A stretch of DNA of 64,000 nucleotides from Oceanospirillaceae bacterium (GCA_015665455.1 JADFAD010000003.1:186001-250000); one strand, 5' to 3'. Positions 28,296 to 39,373 are shown, counted from the first letter of the stretch. The notes: generated by a model from the letters alone, not told the origin. Made by a program: numbers and translations.

Positions 28296-30071
28296 TTAGT
28301 ACGTTCTTACCTTAGGAGGGAACGCATCAACTGTTTTAGGGGCGAAGTTCACGTCACGCTTGCCAACACCTTGGGTCGTTGGATTATAAACAGAGTGCTT
28401 CAACCAGTTCTCATCATCTCGTTCTGTAAAGTCATTACGAGCATGAGCACCACGGCTTTCTTTACGAATCTCAGCAGATACAGCAGTTGCATATGCAACT
28501 TCATAAAGATTCCCAAGCTCTAGAGCTTCAATTCTAGCGGTATTAAACGCAGCACTCTTATCAGTGATGTGAAGGTTATCAACACGCTTACCAATTTCTT
28601 TAAGTAAGCCAAGGCCTTTCTGCATGCTTTCACCGTCACGGAATACACCGAAGTAAAGCTGCATAGTCTTTTGAAGGTCTGCACGAACAGTCGCAACATC
28701 TTCACCGGAAGTACTGTTGTTGATTTTATTCAGTCGAGCTAGAGACTTTTCAACATCTGTATCAGTTGCATCCATCATATCGAAGCCTTCACGAAGCTGC
28801 TTCTCAATCTGAATACCAGCCGCACGACCAAATACAACCAAGTCAAGCAGTGAGTTACCACCCAAACGGTTCGCACCGTGTACAGATACACATGCAACTT
28901 CACCACAAGCAAACAAGCCATCAATGATCGTTTCTGTACCATCTTCAGCGATCTGAATTGCTTGACCACCAATATTTGTAGGTACACCACCCATCATGTA
29001 GTGACATGTAGGTACAACTGGAACAGGTTCTTTAGCAGGATCAACATGAGCAAACGTTTTTGATAACTCACAAATACCAGGCAAGCGGCTATTAAGAACC
29101 TCTTCACCTAGGTGATCTAACTTCAAGAATACATGATCGCCATCTTCACCAGCGCCACGACCTTCAAGGATTTCCATAACCATAGAACGAGCAACAACAT
29201 CACGACCCGCAAGATCTTTTGCGTTAGGCGCATAACGTTCCATAAATCGCTCGCCGTCTTTGTTGATCAGGTAACCACCTTCACCACGACAACCTTCAGT
29301 AACAAGAACACCTGCACCAGCAATGCCGGTTGGGTGGAACTGCCACATTTCCATATCCTGGGCAACATAACCAGCACGTAAGCTCATGCCAACACCGTCA
29401 CCAGTGTTAATGTGTGCATTTGTAGTTGACTGATAAATACGACCTGCACCACCCGTTGCAAGAACTGTTGCTTTTGCCTTAATGTAAACTGTTTCACCAG
29501 TTTCCATGTCAATCGCAACACAACCAACAACCTGACCTTTACTGTTCTTTACAAGATCAACTGCATACCATTCATTTAAGAATGTAGTACCTGCAGCAAG
29601 GTTAGCTTGATACAAAGTATGTAGTAGAGCATGACCAGTACGGTCAGCAGCAGCACATGTACGAGCAGCCTGCCCACCCTTACCAAAATCTTTAGACTGA
29701 CCACCAAATGGACGCTGATAGATACGACCGTTCTCAAAACGAGAAAAAGGAAGACCCATGTGATCTAGTTCGAATACAGCCTGAGGACCAACACTACACA
29801 TATATTCAATAGCTTCCTGATCACCAATGTAATCAGAGCCTTTGACTGTGTCATACATATGCCAGCGCCAATCATCATTTGGATCATGGCTGGCGATAGC
29901 GCAAGTGATACCACCCTGCGCAGAAACAGTATGTGAACGAGTAGGAAAAACCTTTGTTACTACTGCTGTTTTAAGGCCTGATTCAGCCAATTGAAGACCG
30001 GCACGCATACCTGCGCCACCGCCACCAATAACGATTGAATCAAACGTCATGGTGCGAACTTGATTAGACAT
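28296..30071 (-). CDS. sdhA: Succinate dehydrogenase flavoprotein subunit
   Basis: 591 residues (E. coli 588). Rossmann motif [15 protein letters not shown]; the covalent-FAD His in [12 protein letters not shown]; catalytic region HPTGI and the substrate-site Arg/His in [18 protein letters not shown]. Oxidises succinate to fumarate on the cytoplasmic face. It starts 3 bp after sdhD. Confidence 0.97.
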   Translation of the reverse strand: MSNQVRTMTFDSIVIGGGGAGMRAGLQLAESGLKTAVVTKVFPTRSHTVSAQGGITCAIASHDPNDDWRWHMYDTVKGSDYIGDQEAIEYMCSVGPQAVFELDHMGLPFSRFENGRIYQRPFGGQSKDFGKGGQAARTCAAADRTGHALLHTLYQANLAAGTTFLNEWYAVDLVKNSKGQVVGCVAIDMETGETVYIKAKATVLATGGAGRIYQSTTNAHINTGDGVGMSLRAGYVAQDMEMWQFHPTGIAGAGVLVTEGCRGEGGYLINKDGERFMERYAPNAKDLAGRDVVARSMVMEILEGRGAGEDGDHVFLKLDHLGEEVLNSRLPGICELSKTFAHVDPAKEPVPVVPTCHYMMGGVPTNIGGQAIQIAEDGTETIIDGLFACGEVACVSVHGANRLGGNSLLDLVVFGRAAGIQIEKQLREGFDMMDATDTDVEKSLARLNKINNSTSGEDVATVRADLQKTMQLYFGVFRDGESMQKGLGLLKEIGKRVDNLHITDKSAAFNTARIEALELGNLYEVAYATAVSAEIRKESRGAHARNDFTERDDENWLKHSVYNPTTQGVGKRDVNFAPKTVDAFPPKVRTY

Positions 30072-30074
30072 AAA

Positions 30075-30422
30075 TTACAGCCCCCAAAGGATTTCAATAG
30101 ACCAAACAAGGTATACAAACAATGTAACAATTACCGCAGCATTAAAGAAAAAGCGAATAATAGCTGGTTTGATATAGTCCGTTGCAATAGTCCACAAACC
30201 TACCCACGCGTGAGCTACAAGTGAAAGCACCGCTAACAAGGTATAGATTCGTACAGATGTACAGCTAAACAATTCTTTCCACTGACCGAATGTCAATTCA
30301 GGCGTCAAAAGAATGTAACCCACAATAAAAATTGAATAGGTTGCTAATATAACAGCGCTTGCTCTCTGGAGTACCCAGTCAGACAAGCCACTACGGCTGA
30401 AATTTGTAACGCTAGTTACCAT
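30075..30422 (-). CDS. sdhD: Succinate dehydrogenase membrane anchor, cytochrome b556 subunit D
   Basis: 115 residues from the ATG at 30422, chosen because MVTSVTNFSRSGLSDW aligns with the E. coli start; an ATG two codons upstream (30428) is also possible. Three membrane helices. The region HAWVGLWTIATDYIKP contains the heme-ligand His and the Asp-Tyr pair near the quinone. It overlaps the end of sdhC. Confidence 0.93.
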   Translation of the reverse strand: MVTSVTNFSRSGLSDWVLQRASAVILATYSIFIVGYILLTPELTFGQWKELFSCTSVRIYTLLAVLSLVAHAWVGLWTIATDYIKPAIIRFFFNAAVIVTLFVYLVWSIEILWGL

Positions 30423-30790
30423 ACCCAAACTCCTGCTAGGACAATCGTTGTTCCGCCCAAAATAAGCGTAATTATTGAAGCTGCACGACCACCCTCAAGG
30501 GTTTCGCCGATACCTGCATCCATAAGCAAGTGTTTGATACCTGCTACAAAGTGGTAGCCAAGAGCAGATAAAATGCCCCAAGTAATAAGTTTTGCCACAG
30601 GGCTTTGCAAGCATTCTTTAAACTGGTTAAAACTTTCTTCTGAAGCTAAAGTCATATCTAAAGCAGCCAGAACAAATGCCATACCAAAGAACAATGCAAA
30701 ACCAGAGATTCTGTGAAGAATGGATGCTTTTGCCGTAAGCGGCAGCTGCATTGTTGTCAGATCTAGGTTTTTAGGTCTATTGCTATTCAC
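30416..30790 (-). CDS. sdhC: Succinate dehydrogenase cytochrome b556 subunit C
   Basis: 124 residues with three membrane helices. RPKNLDL and SILHRISGF (quinone-site Ser and Arg) and the heme-ligand region ALGYHFVAGIKHLLMD are all conserved. The start is GTG at 30790; no ATG is available before the conserved RPKNLDL. The ribosome-binding site is weak. First gene of the operon, with a leader of about 170 bases. Confidence 0.95.
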   Translation of the reverse strand: MNSNRPKNLDLTTMQLPLTAKASILHRISGFALFFGMAFVLAALDMTLASEESFNQFKECLQSPVAKLITWGILSALGYHFVAGIKHLLMDAGIGETLEGGRAASIITLILGGTTIVLAGVWVW

Positions 30791-30967
30791 GGTTTTTTAC
30801 ACTCTATCCGTTTGGGTCCGCGATGCAGACAATTACATCTACGAATACACGCAGTGTTAAGTCTATTTAGCACAGCTAAAAGCTGCACTTCACTAATAAG
30901 GATTTTAATCCTAACTTATCCGGGGTGTTCATAATTTCAGCTTGCGCCGAGATTTAAGAGCGCGGTG

Positions 30968-30996
30968 ATTATAATCAGCTACTTAGATAAATTCAA
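30968..30996 (-). promoter_or_regulatory. Sigma-70 promoter of sdhCDAB
   Basis: On the minus strand TTGAAT, 17-bp spacer, TATAAT (perfect -10). The predicted start is near 30961. Confidence 0.75.
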
Positions 30997-31146
30997 TCTA
31001 CATCAAACATAACTAAGATCGCACCAAAACCACACCACATTTAGTTTTATTTTTAATCTCTGCACCATTATGAAACCTAACTTTAGAACAGAAAATCACC
31101 AATGCCATAAAATTCATCCTTTATTGCACTGAAAAGCCCCCTTTCA

Positions 31147-31174
31147 TTGACAAAATTAAGGAACACCTTATAGT
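31147..31174 (+). promoter_or_regulatory. Sigma-70 promoter of gltA
   Basis: TTGACA, 16-bp spacer, TATAGT. The predicted start is near 31181, giving a leader of about 110 bases with a hairpin. Confidence 0.75.
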
Positions 31175-31229
31175 TACGCCACCAGTAAGGCACTTTGCGT
31201 CCATACTTCATCCGGGATTGAGCGCTAAA

Positions 31230-31245
31230 CGGGGGAAATACCCCG
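31230..31245 (+). promoter_or_regulatory. G+C hairpin in the gltA leader
   Basis: CGGGG, loop GAAATA, CCCCG: a 5-bp stem standing out in an A+T-rich leader, 34 bases before the AAGGAGG ribosome-binding site. Possible mRNA stability element. Confidence 0.4.
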
Positions 31246-31291
31246 GTCTTCCATTGGAAGTTTAAGAAAACGTATTACAAGGAGGCCTTGC

Positions 31292-32557
31292 ATGGCTGAT
31301 AAAAAAGCACAGTTAACGATAGACGGAAAGACTTTAGATTTTCCTGTTTATTCAGGCACTGTGGGTCCAGACGTTATTGATGTTCGCAGCTTAACAGCTG
31401 AGGGTTATTTCACTTATGACCCAGGTTTCGTATCAACAGCTGCCTGCGAATCCGCTATCACTTATATTGATGGTGCTAAAGGTGTACTTCTTCATAGAGG
31501 TTACCCAATTGAACAGCTAGCAGAGAAAACATCTTTTCTTGATACCTGCTATCTCCTACTTTTCGGTGAACTACCTAGTTCAGACGAAAAAGTTAAGTTC
31601 GAAGATACTATTCGCAACCACACAATGGTCCATGATCAGCTAAGTGATTTCTTCCATGGCTTCCGTCGTGACTCGCACCCAATGGCTATTATGTGCGGTG
31701 TAGTTGGTGCCCTTTCTGCTTTCTATCATGACTCATTGGATATCAACGATCCTCGTCATCGTGAAGTTTCGGCATTTCGCTTAATTGCTAAAATACCGAC
31801 GATTGCAGCAATGGTATACAAGTACAGCATTGGCCAGCCATTCATGTATCCTAAGAATGAATTGAGCTATTCTGAAAACTTCCTTCACATGATGTTTAAC
31901 ACACCATGCGAAGAAAAGCCGATCAATCCTGTTATTGCTAAAGCAATGGACAAGATTTTCCTATTGCATGCTGATCACGAACAAAACGCATCAACATCGA
32001 CAGTAAGATTAGCTGGCTCAACTGGTGCTAACCCGTTTGCTTGTATCGCTGCTGGTATTGCAGCTCTTTGGGGGCCTGCACATGGCGGCGCCAACGAAGC
32101 AGTACTTAAGATGCTTGACGAAATCGGTACAGCAGACAAGATTCCTGAGTTCATCGAAAAAGCAAAAGACAAGAATGATCCATTCCGCCTAATGGGCTTT
32201 GGTCACCGCGTCTACAAGAACTACGATCCTCGCGCTACAGTAATGAAGCAGACCTGTGATGAAGTTCTTGCTGAGCTTGGTCTTGAAAATGACCCTCAGT
32301 TAAAGATGGCTATGGAACTTGAGAAAATTGCTCTTGAAGATGAATACTTCGTTAAGCGTAACTTATACCCTAACGTTGATTTCTACTCAGGCATCATTCT
32401 TAAAGCTATCGGTATCCCATCTGAAATGTTCACAGTAATCTTTGCTACAGGTCGTACGCCTGGTTGGATTGCTCACTGGCATGAAATGATTGGTGGTAAT
32501 AACCGCATTGGTCGTCCTCGCCAGCTATATACTGGACCAGAGAAAAGAGATATCTAA
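31292..32557 (+). CDS. gltA: Citrate synthase (type II)
   Basis: 421 residues. Condenses acetyl-CoA and oxaloacetate, the entry to the TCA cycle. Active-site blocks are [33 protein letters not shown] and [15 protein letters not shown]. The N-terminal domain (about 45 residues with DVRSL) is that of the hexameric, NADH-inhibited proteobacterial type. A perfect AAGGAGG site lies six bases before the ATG. Divergent from sdhCDAB and followed by a bidirectional terminator. Confidence 0.97.
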   Translation: MADKKAQLTIDGKTLDFPVYSGTVGPDVIDVRSLTAEGYFTYDPGFVSTAACESAITYIDGAKGVLLHRGYPIEQLAEKTSFLDTCYLLLFGELPSSDEKVKFEDTIRNHTMVHDQLSDFFHGFRRDSHPMAIMCGVVGALSAFYHDSLDINDPRHREVSAFRLIAKIPTIAAMVYKYSIGQPFMYPKNELSYSENFLHMMFNTPCEEKPINPVIAKAMDKIFLLHADHEQNASTSTVRLAGSTGANPFACIAAGIAALWGPAHGGANEAVLKMLDEIGTADKIPEFIEKAKDKNDPFRLMGFGHRVYKNYDPRATVMKQTCDEVLAELGLENDPQLKMAMELEKIALEDEYFVKRNLYPNVDFYSGIILKAIGIPSEMFTVIFATGRTPGWIAHWHEMIGGNNRIGRPRQLYTGPEKRDI

Positions 32558-32570
32558 TCTCTTCGATCTA

Positions 32571-32594
32571 AAAAGGCCGCACTAGCGGCCTTTT
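32571..32594. terminator. Bidirectional terminator between gltA and the MFS gene
   Basis: AAAAGGCCGC, loop ACTA, GCGGCCTTTT, with A and T tracts on both sides; convergent genes end on each flank. Confidence 0.92.
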
Positions 32595-32615
32595 TAATAT
32601 CTTCAATATATAAAA

Positions 32616-33800
32616 CTACAGAACCTTAAGCCTTAAAGAAAAATACAACCCAATAAACGCAGCTATGGCCGAAAAATAAAATATAGCTTCATGCCCCAAT
32701 GAACTGTCCCATAAAAAGCCACTCGCAACAGCACCCATTGCACCACCAAGTCCAAAACTAACGCCGCTATACAATGCCTGTCCCCTTCCAGAAAAACCAG
32801 AAGGAAAAAATCGCTGCACATAAACCATACTAACCACATGCAAGCAACCAAAAGAAAACGCATGTAAAAGCTGAGAAAAAAGAACAACTAATACATTACT
32901 AGGGAACGCAGCAATCAACACCCAACGGACAACCGTCAAAGCAATCGAGCACACCATCAAAAAGTACTCGCCCTGCCTCTTCAACATTCTCGGAAAGAAC
33001 ATAAACAGGATAATTTCAGCAACTACACCGACTGACCACAAAACACCTATCCAAAAACTTGTATATGAATACTCTTTTAAATAGAGACTGTAAAAGGAGT
33101 AATACGCACCATGAGACAATTGAATGAAAAAGCACACAAGCAAAAAACTAATAACGGATCTTTGTCTTAAAACAGGAATTATTGACTCTATCTTTCGTAC
33201 ACCACCATTCATCGACCCTAAATTAGTCTCAGGAAGCCTCCAACTAATAAAACAAGCCAGAAAAATCAGGGAAACCATAATTAAAGGCAACCAAGCCATA
33301 GTCACCCACTCAAAAACCAAACCAAGCACTAAAGAGAGAACAATAAAACCAACAGAGCCCCACACTCTAATTTGCGAATACCTATCCGATTTCTCAGCAA
33401 GCACAGTCAAAGTGTAAGCCTCGAACTGAGATAAGATGGCGTTCCAAAAGAAAGAATAAACTAGAGCAATCAAAACAAGAGAGGTAAAGTCGAAATCAAG
33501 CAAATACAATGAAAACGCAGTTCCTGCCGCAATCAAACTAAAGCGAATTACGTTTATATGATAATCGTACCGATCAGAAATGTAGCCCGCTATTGATGGG
33601 GCAAATATCTTTGTCGATAAAAAGACCGCGTACACAGTCGAAATTTGAAAACCATCAAAGCCCCTTTCAGACAGAAAAAGAGGCCAAAACGGTAATAAAC
33701 AACCAAGAAATGCAAAATAACAAAAGTAAAAAGAAGATAACTTAGCAGCCATAACTCCTGAACTATCACAGCCGCCAGCCATAAACTTCTTATTATTCAT
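32616..33800 (-). CDS. MFS transporter, HcaT-like (3-phenylpropionate transporter family)
   Basis: Up to 394 residues, twelve predicted membrane segments. The start region [21 protein letters not shown] and the loop [15 protein letters not shown] fit the MFS_1-like/HcaT group. The ATG at 33800 overlaps the aroC stop by 8 bp, which suggests translational coupling. A later ATG at 33752 gives the usual family N-terminus and is an alternative. Substrate unknown; carriage next to aroC is common in related genomes and does not imply an aromatic substrate. Confidence 0.85.
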   Translation of the reverse strand: MNNKKFMAGGCDSSGVMAAKLSSFYFCYFAFLGCLLPFWPLFLSERGFDGFQISTVYAVFLSTKIFAPSIAGYISDRYDYHINVIRFSLIAAGTAFSLYLLDFDFTSLVLIALVYSFFWNAILSQFEAYTLTVLAEKSDRYSQIRVWGSVGFIVLSLVLGLVFEWVTMAWLPLIMVSLIFLACFISWRLPETNLGSMNGGVRKIESIIPVLRQRSVISFLLVCFFIQLSHGAYYSFYSLYLKEYSYTSFWIGVLWSVGVVAEIILFMFFPRMLKRQGEYFLMVCSIALTVVRWVLIAAFPSNVLVVLFSQLLHAFSFGCLHVVSMVYVQRFFPSGFSGRGQALYSGVSFGLGGAMGAVASGFLWDSSLGHEAIFYFSAIAAFIGLYFSLRLKVL

Positions 33801-34896
33801 CCACTACAGCAGGAATTACGGGTACCGAGCTTTGCACATCCGCATTTTGAGCTCGATTACGAAGAACATGGTCCATTAGTACCATTGCCATCATAGATTC
33901 AGCAATAGGTGTTGCCCGTATTCCAACACAAGGATCATGACGCCCCTTAGTGATAACCTCTATTGGATCGCCGCTTTTATTGATACTTTTACCAGGAATT
34001 AAAATACTTGATGTCGGCTTCAAGGCAATATGAGCAATTAAATCCTGCCCGGTAGAAATACCCCCAGCCACACCACCTGAGTGATTTGACAAAAAGCCTT
34101 CAGGCGTTAGTTCATCTCGGTGTTCAGACCCTGTTTGCTCAATCGCACCAAAGCCATCACCGATCTCAACACCCTTAACTGCATTAATGCTCATCAATGC
34201 GTGCGCTAAATCTGCATCTAAGCGATCAAACACCGGCTCTCCAAGACCAGGAAGCATACCAGTCGCTACTACCGAGATTTTTGCACCAATGGAATCCCCT
34301 GATTTACGAAGCTTCTTCATATAATCTTCTAATTCAGGCACTTTATCCACGTCAGGGCAAAAGAAAGGGTTTTGATGCACTTGATCCCAATCGAGTTTTT
34401 CAGTTTTGATTGGGCCTAGCTGAGACATATAGCCGCGAATTTCAATACCGTACCTTTGTTTTAAGTACTTTTTAGCTACAGTACCTGCAGCAACTCGCAT
34501 TGCAGTTTCTCGTGCAGATGAACGTCCGCCACCACGGTAATCTCTCTCACCATACTTATGCTCATAAGAATAATCAGCATGGTTCGGTCTAAACGTCTCT
34601 TTAATTTCAGAGTAATCTTTAGATCTCTGATCGGTGTTATGAATTATCATCCCGATCGATGTACCAGTCGTCTTTCCTTCAAACACGCCAGATAAAATTT
34701 CAACTTGATCCGGTTCTTTTCTTTGAGTTGTAAACTTCGAGGTGCCGGGCTTACGTCGATCTAGATCAATCTGAATTTCTTCTTCTGTGATCTCAATACC
34801 GGGAGGACAACCATCTATAATACAACCAAGCGCCTTGCCATGGCTTTCTCCGAAAGTAGTAACGGTAAATAACTTACCAAAACTATTACCTGACAT
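33793..34896 (-). CDS. aroC: Chorismate synthase
   Basis: 367 residues. Makes chorismate from EPSP using reduced FMN, the last common step to aromatic amino acids. Conserved [18 protein letters not shown] near residue 16, [13 protein letters not shown] near residue 123, and [13 protein letters not shown] near the C-terminus. An AAGGGGT site precedes the ATG. It lies 3 bp after prmB. Confidence 0.97.
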   Translation of the reverse strand: MSGNSFGKLFTVTTFGESHGKALGCIIDGCPPGIEITEEEIQIDLDRRKPGTSKFTTQRKEPDQVEILSGVFEGKTTGTSIGMIIHNTDQRSKDYSEIKETFRPNHADYSYEHKYGERDYRGGGRSSARETAMRVAAGTVAKKYLKQRYGIEIRGYMSQLGPIKTEKLDWDQVHQNPFFCPDVDKVPELEDYMKKLRKSGDSIGAKISVVATGMLPGLGEPVFDRLDADLAHALMSINAVKGVEIGDGFGAIEQTGSEHRDELTPEGFLSNHSGGVAGGISTGQDLIAHIALKPTSSILIPGKSINKSGDPIEVITKGRHDPCVGIRATPIAESMMAMVLMDHVLRNRAQNADVQSSVPVIPAVVDE

Positions 34897-34899
34897 TGA

Positions 34900-35856
34900 T
34901 TACCCCTTAACCTTATTACAAGCATCAGCAAACAACTGCTGATAATTAATTAATTCTTTATAAGTCATGGCAAATACACCATCACCGCCATTTTCAAATT
35001 CAAGCCACTCAAAAACCACACCAGGGAATGCTGCTTCTATGTTATGCATTGAGTAGCCAACCTCCATAACAAACAAACCATTTTCAGATAAATATTTTGA
35101 GGCATTTAATAAAATTTGAGCTGGAACTTCCATTCCATCAAAACCGGAGATAAGCGCCATTTCAGGCTCGTGTACAAACTCATTTGGCATTGCATCAAAA
35201 TCCATTTGATCAACATATGGAGGATTCGCCAAAATCAAGTCGTACTTCATCCCATCAGGAATCGCGGAGAACATATCCGACTGAATCGGGAACACCCTAT
35301 CTGTCAGCTCATGATCTTCGATATTCTGTTGTGCGACTTCAAGCGCATCAAATGATAGATCGACTAGGTCCACCTCTGCATTCTTAAACTTATAAGCTGC
35401 TGCTATTCCGATACAGCCACTTCCGGTGCACATATCAAGTACTTTAGCAGGCTCTTCGTCCAACCACTTATCAAAACCTGATTTAATTAACTCAGCAATT
35501 GGCGACCTAGGAATCAGTACTCGCTCATCAACATAGAACGGTAAATCGCAATACCAAGCCTGATTAAATATATAGGGTAATGGAATTCGATCGACCAATC
35601 GCGCTTTAAGATTATTTACAATTTGGGTCCGTTCAGAAGAAATCAATCGCGCATCTTTAAAATCATCATAACTGTGCCAAGGAAGAGAAAGGGTAAATAA
35701 AACCAACTGGACACTTTCATCCCATGCGTTATCAGTACCATGACCAAAATATATATCACCTTGGTTCATCAAGGTATAACACCAACGGGCCATGTCCTTA
35801 ACCGTTCGCAACTCCGATACCGCAAGGTCAAAACCCCAATCTTCTAGCTGATTCAT
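34900..35856 (-). CDS. prmB: Ribosomal protein uL3 N5-glutamine methyltransferase
   Basis: 318 residues. Methylates a glutamine of ribosomal protein L3. The SAM motif is VLDMCTGSGCIGIAAA and the substrate-glutamine motif NPPY is in LILANPPYVDQMD. The N-terminal helical domain and the extended FVHEPEMAL region distinguish PrmB from PrmC. The operon with aroC is classical. Confidence 0.95.
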   Translation of the reverse strand: MNQLEDWGFDLAVSELRTVKDMARWCYTLMNQGDIYFGHGTDNAWDESVQLVLFTLSLPWHSYDDFKDARLISSERTQIVNNLKARLVDRIPLPYIFNQAWYCDLPFYVDERVLIPRSPIAELIKSGFDKWLDEEPAKVLDMCTGSGCIGIAAAYKFKNAEVDLVDLSFDALEVAQQNIEDHELTDRVFPIQSDMFSAIPDGMKYDLILANPPYVDQMDFDAMPNEFVHEPEMALISGFDGMEVPAQILLNASKYLSENGLFVMEVGYSMHNIEAAFPGVVFEWLEFENGGDGVFAMTYKELINYQQLFADACNKVKG

Positions 35857-35962
35857 AGTTAGCCCAAAAAAATAAAGCGCTATTGTAACGAAAGTTAAAA
35901 GATTAGGCTAAATATGTTGATTAATTTATGGATTTATCTGGATATTTCAAAGACAGAAAGAA

Positions 35963-37018
35963 CTAAAGAGCCCTTTCTGCACATTCTCTTCCTATTTGAA
36001 TTAAGTCCTCTGCCTTTTGGAAGTCTAAAGTGCCACAAGCGTTTGCCGGTATTTCAATCATAATATCAGGAGGATAACCCGCAACCTTATACTTAGCCAA
36101 CGAGCTCTGCATAGTATCAATGGCCTGATGAATCACATCAATTCGGCCCATTTTTATTATCGGGATTTGCGGGCCTTCATCCACCACAGACTGAAAAGAA
36201 CGATACCAGCGAGATGTCCGACTTTTGAAACTATCCCACCAATCAATATCTTCTGGTTTATTATGCTCAGCGATTAACGCTTCAATTTCCGGCGTAAACA
36301 AATCACTAAACGTATCCAAAGATAAAGAATTCGAATGACTAAAATCCAAAGATCCGTATTCAGAAATCAACTCTTTACCCGCATCCGTTGTCATTAGGGA
36401 TTCAGCAGAACTCATGTCTTGCTCATCCAACGGTACTGCATCATCTGCATTCATCATTGTCGGGCACGACTCTTTTCCTGCCAAATCCACAGCTATAATC
36501 ATGTCAGAGTGAGCCGAAACTGTAGGAATGATCGGAAGAGGATTAAGGACACCACCATCAACCAACAGCATGCCTTTCAGTGAAACGGGTGTAAATAAAC
36601 TAGGAATTGATATTGACGCCCTCATGGCTCGAGTGAGATTACCCTGCTGAAACCAGACCTCTTTCTGACTAATTAAATCTGTCGCAACTGCAGTAAATTC
36701 AATCGGTAAATTTTGAATTTTTACATCACCGATCATTTCTCGAATAACCTTGAAGAGTCTATCACCGCGTATTGCACCCGGCTCTCTCAATGAGAAATCC
36801 AGTAATTTTAAAAAACCTAAGACAGAGAAATCACACACCCACTTCTTAAATTCTGGTAACTTACCAGCAGCGTAAACACCACCCACCAACGCCCCCATGG
36901 ATGCACCTGAAATGGCTTTTATGTTATAGCCTCTTTCCTCAAGTACTTCGATCACACCAATATGGGCATAGCCTCTAGCGCCACCACTACCCAATACCAA
37001 AGATACTGTTTTAGCCAC
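35963..37018 (-). CDS. RssA-like patatin phospholipase
   Basis: 351 residues from a GTG at 37018, chosen because GAGGGAG lies eight bases upstream; a GTG seven codons earlier is the alternative. Patatin motifs: oxyanion hole GSGGARGYAHIGV, nucleophile elbow GASMG, and DGG (VDGGVLNPLP), giving a Ser-Asp dyad. Predicted lipid acyl hydrolase in the cytoplasm or at the inner membrane. About 150 residues follow the catalytic core, more than in minimal RssA proteins (about 300 residues). It is the end of a leftward group with the DUF4892 and hydrolase genes. Confidence 0.85.
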   Translation of the reverse strand: MAKTVSLVLGSGGARGYAHIGVIEVLEERGYNIKAISGASMGALVGGVYAAGKLPEFKKWVCDFSVLGFLKLLDFSLREPGAIRGDRLFKVIREMIGDVKIQNLPIEFTAVATDLISQKEVWFQQGNLTRAMRASISIPSLFTPVSLKGMLLVDGGVLNPLPIIPTVSAHSDMIIAVDLAGKESCPTMMNADDAVPLDEQDMSSAESLMTTDAGKELISEYGSLDFSHSNSLSLDTFSDLFTPEIEALIAEHNKPEDIDWWDSFKSRTSRWYRSFQSVVDEGPQIPIIKMGRIDVIHQAIDTMQSSLAKYKVAGYPPDIMIEIPANACGTLDFQKAEDLIQIGRECAERAL

Positions 37019-37045
37019 GCGTGATTCTCCCTCAGACACCCAAAC

Positions 37046-37951
37046 CTAATTTTCGATGAAGATCTCCACCCACTGAGACATATTACCTGAATCAGGATGC
37101 GTTGAAGATAAAGACCCAACACCATAAGAATCTAATCTTAACCCTGTCACTGTAGACATAATGTAATCTGAAAGCTGTTTAGCAAGAAGTTCACTCTTTT
37201 CGATTTCGTCATCGATCTCTTCCTCGCCATTGTAATGGCCCACGAAAAATACACGCTGAGGTCTCATTGCAAGTAGCTTTTTACTAATTGTAGCCACCAT
37301 TGATCTTGCTGAAGACGTCATAACCAACCGGTTTGAAGCATCTAAAGAAACAGGTACCAATATTGGCGTCTGTCGCTTTATTGGTAGATCTGAAGTTTTT
37401 GCAACGGGCCCCTTAACTACCTGATCCACCTTGGCAGTCAATTGATCCACATGCAAATAGACCCGCTTATTCGCTCGGACAATGCCATAAATCACTGCAA
37501 TGTGACTCCGTTCGGAGGAGCGCCAATGATACACACCGTAGTGCTGAGACCGTTCAAGACCACTTAATTTTGACTCTCCAAAGATGTCATTTGCCCATAA
37601 AGAACTGACACCACAATCACGACCATAACACTGATACCAAACTTCAGCATTCTCACGCTGAACTTGCTTTTGGTAATAATTCCAAACTTCGCTTAACTCA
37701 AAACCGTCATTTAAACGATAAAGAGATCGAACCATATTTGCGTTTAATCGACGGCTTTTACCTACATTTAATTTACCATTCGATTTAGCCACACTTCCCA
37801 ACACCAACCGGTAGTCTGGTACTTCTGATACAATTTGAGATTCCATGGATGAATATGGAAACGGCTGTAACTCTGCAATTGCCTCCATACTTAAAAAAGT
37901 CAGAATAAAAGTACAAAAAGACGTTAGAAAAAAATTATTATTGAGCATCAA
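37046..37951 (-). CDS. DUF4892 exported protein with OmpA-like tail
   Basis: 301 residues with a signal peptide (hydrophobic core FFLTSFCTFILTFLS, predicted cleavage after SMEAIA). The middle matches the DUF4892 type (YYQKQVQ...WYQCYGRDCG, with two Cys that could form a periplasmic disulfide). The last 80 residues (VFFVGHYNG...LAKQLSDYI...YGVGSL...QWVEIFI) resemble the peptidoglycan-binding OmpA C-terminal fold. Probably a periplasmic or outer-membrane protein. It starts 11 bp after the hydrolase stop. Confidence 0.7.
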   Translation of the reverse strand: MMLNNNFFLTSFCTFILTFLSMEAIAELQPFPYSSMESQIVSEVPDYRLVLGSVAKSNGKLNVGKSRRLNANMVRSLYRLNDGFELSEVWNYYQKQVQRENAEVWYQCYGRDCGVSSLWANDIFGESKLSGLERSQHYGVYHWRSSERSHIAVIYGIVRANKRVYLHVDQLTAKVDQVVKGPVAKTSDLPIKRQTPILVPVSLDASNRLVMTSSARSMVATISKKLLAMRPQRVFFVGHYNGEEEIDDEIEKSELLAKQLSDYIMSTVTGLRLDSYGVGSLSSTHPDSGNMSQWVEIFIEN

Positions 37952-37962
37952 ATCAAATCCTT

Positions 37963-38847
37963 TTAAAGCCCTATACCTGTTGAAGTCGAAGTGTCACTCT
38001 GAATGAAAGCATCGAGTTCTTCTGCAACCAGTGAAGACGACTCTTCCATATGCAAATGATGTCCCCCAGGCAGTTCTGAAATTTGAAAGTCACTAAAGTA
38101 CGTTAATCTCTTCTTAAGCATAGGTGAAGGAATGAGACTTTTTTCAGCAATGATAATTTTTAAAGGGCTAGTAATCTTCGTTAATAACCCCTCAATTTGT
38201 AATTCACTAAGCCTCATTGCAGAAGGCAAACGAAGCCTTGAATCAGAAGACCACTCAAAACCTTCATCTTTAGCTTTAGACGAACGCTCTACCAATGCCA
38301 TTGATGCAGAATAGCCTAAACCGCCAATGCCTTTCTGACGTGCCTTAGCCATGATCTCTAGGCTAGGATACAAAACCATATTATTCCCTGTGCCAATGAT
38401 TTGCTTGTCTACAGAGTCTTTTAATTGCCTTGCAAAATCCTTCTCTTCACTCGCAATAGGACCAACAGCCTCAATTAGAAATACTTTTTCGACTAATTCT
38501 GGGTACACAGCAGAAAATGCACTTAATAAAGCAGCCCCAAGTGAATGGCCCACAACAATCGCCCTTTCAAGACCTAAGACATTAAAAACACGTCTAATAT
38601 CCGCTACACCATCAAGAAAGTGATACAGCTGACCTTCAGGCCGATGATCTGACTGGCCATGCCCTGCTAAATCAAAAGCTAAATATTTACGATCGCGTTT
38701 TAGCTCGGGAATAATCAAATCGAAACTGTTGGCATTATCTAGCCAGCCATGAAAAAAAACTACAGGCAACTCATCACTTTCTTCACCCCACTCTTTATAT
38801 GCTAAAGAGATATAGCCCAAGTCTAAACGTTTCTCTTGTACAATCAT
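37963..38847 (-). CDS. Alpha/beta hydrolase
   Basis: 294 residues, cytoplasmic. The oxyanion region is FHGWLDNANSF, the nucleophile elbow GHSLGAALLSAF (Ser near residue 98), and the catalytic His is in GGHHLHMEE. The DHRPEGQLYHFLDGVADI segment is typical of the serine-hydrolase group found beside aroC/prmB in pseudomonads and relatives. The substrate is unknown (esterase-like). Confidence 0.9.
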   Translation of the reverse strand: MIVQEKRLDLGYISLAYKEWGEESDELPVVFFHGWLDNANSFDLIIPELKRDRKYLAFDLAGHGQSDHRPEGQLYHFLDGVADIRRVFNVLGLERAIVVGHSLGAALLSAFSAVYPELVEKVFLIEAVGPIASEEKDFARQLKDSVDKQIIGTGNNMVLYPSLEIMAKARQKGIGGLGYSASMALVERSSKAKDEGFEWSSDSRLRLPSAMRLSELQIEGLLTKITSPLKIIIAEKSLIPSPMLKKRLTYFSDFQISELPGGHHLHMEESSSLVAEELDAFIQSDTSTSTGIGL

Positions 38848-38902
38848 TTCAAATCCATTAATCCTTTAAATACCCATATAATTAAACTCATTGATTAAAA
38901 CA

Positions 38903-39373
38903 TCAAGGCTTAATCATTTTCACTAAATCAACACATCCATAAGCGGGATAATCACAACTCATACAACTCGCGTACCCTGTATCAAAAATAACGGAACCAG
39001 ACAATGATTGTCCCTGTAATCCATAGACCAGTGCATTCGTAAGCTGAGATACCATTGGATTATGAGATATCACAATTATATTGGTATCAGTGATCGCTTG
39101 TAGCCACTCAATTATTTTCCTGTAATCAGTCCCTGCTTGCAGAGACTTCTCAGGTTTCATTTCAAGCGACAAACAATCAGCGACTAGTCGTGCAGTCTGC
39201 TCTGTCCTCACAAACGGACTGTAATAAATAAGCGTATTTTCGCTCACCATGGGCTTTAACTGTTTGGCTGTTCTTAATGCTTGGGCGCGTCCATTAGGCG
39301 TTAATTCCCTTAACGCATCAGAATCTGCACCAAAAGACGCCTCACCATGACGCATAACGATCAAATCCATCAT
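38903..39373 (-). CDS. sixA: Phosphohistidine phosphatase SixA-like
   Basis: 156 residues from the ATG at 39373 (the next codon is also ATG); AAAGGAAA lies upstream. Histidine-phosphatase signature MRHGEASFGA at the N-terminus, SPFVRTEQTA, and the second His in VISHNPMVSQL. SixA removes phosphate from histidine-containing phosphotransfer proteins. It lies 55 bp before the hydrolase gene and may share its operon. Confidence 0.9.
   Translation of the reverse strand: MMDLIVMRHGEASFGADSDALRELTPNGRAQALRTAKQLKPMVSENTLIYYSPFVRTEQTARLVADCLSLEMKPEKSLQAGTDYRKIIEWLQAITDTNIIVISHNPMVSQLTNALVYGLQGQSLSGSVIFDTGYASCMSCDYPAYGCVDLVKMIKP

Larger units (their letters stand above)
30791..31291. other. Divergent sdhC/gltA control region
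   Basis: About 500 bp with one clear promoter for each direction and long leaders (about 170 and 110 bases). The sdh leader contains short hairpins (AGGATT/AATCCT and CAGCT/AGCTG), and the gltA leader contains a G+C hairpin. I see no confident CRP or ArcA site by eye. Confidence 0.7.
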
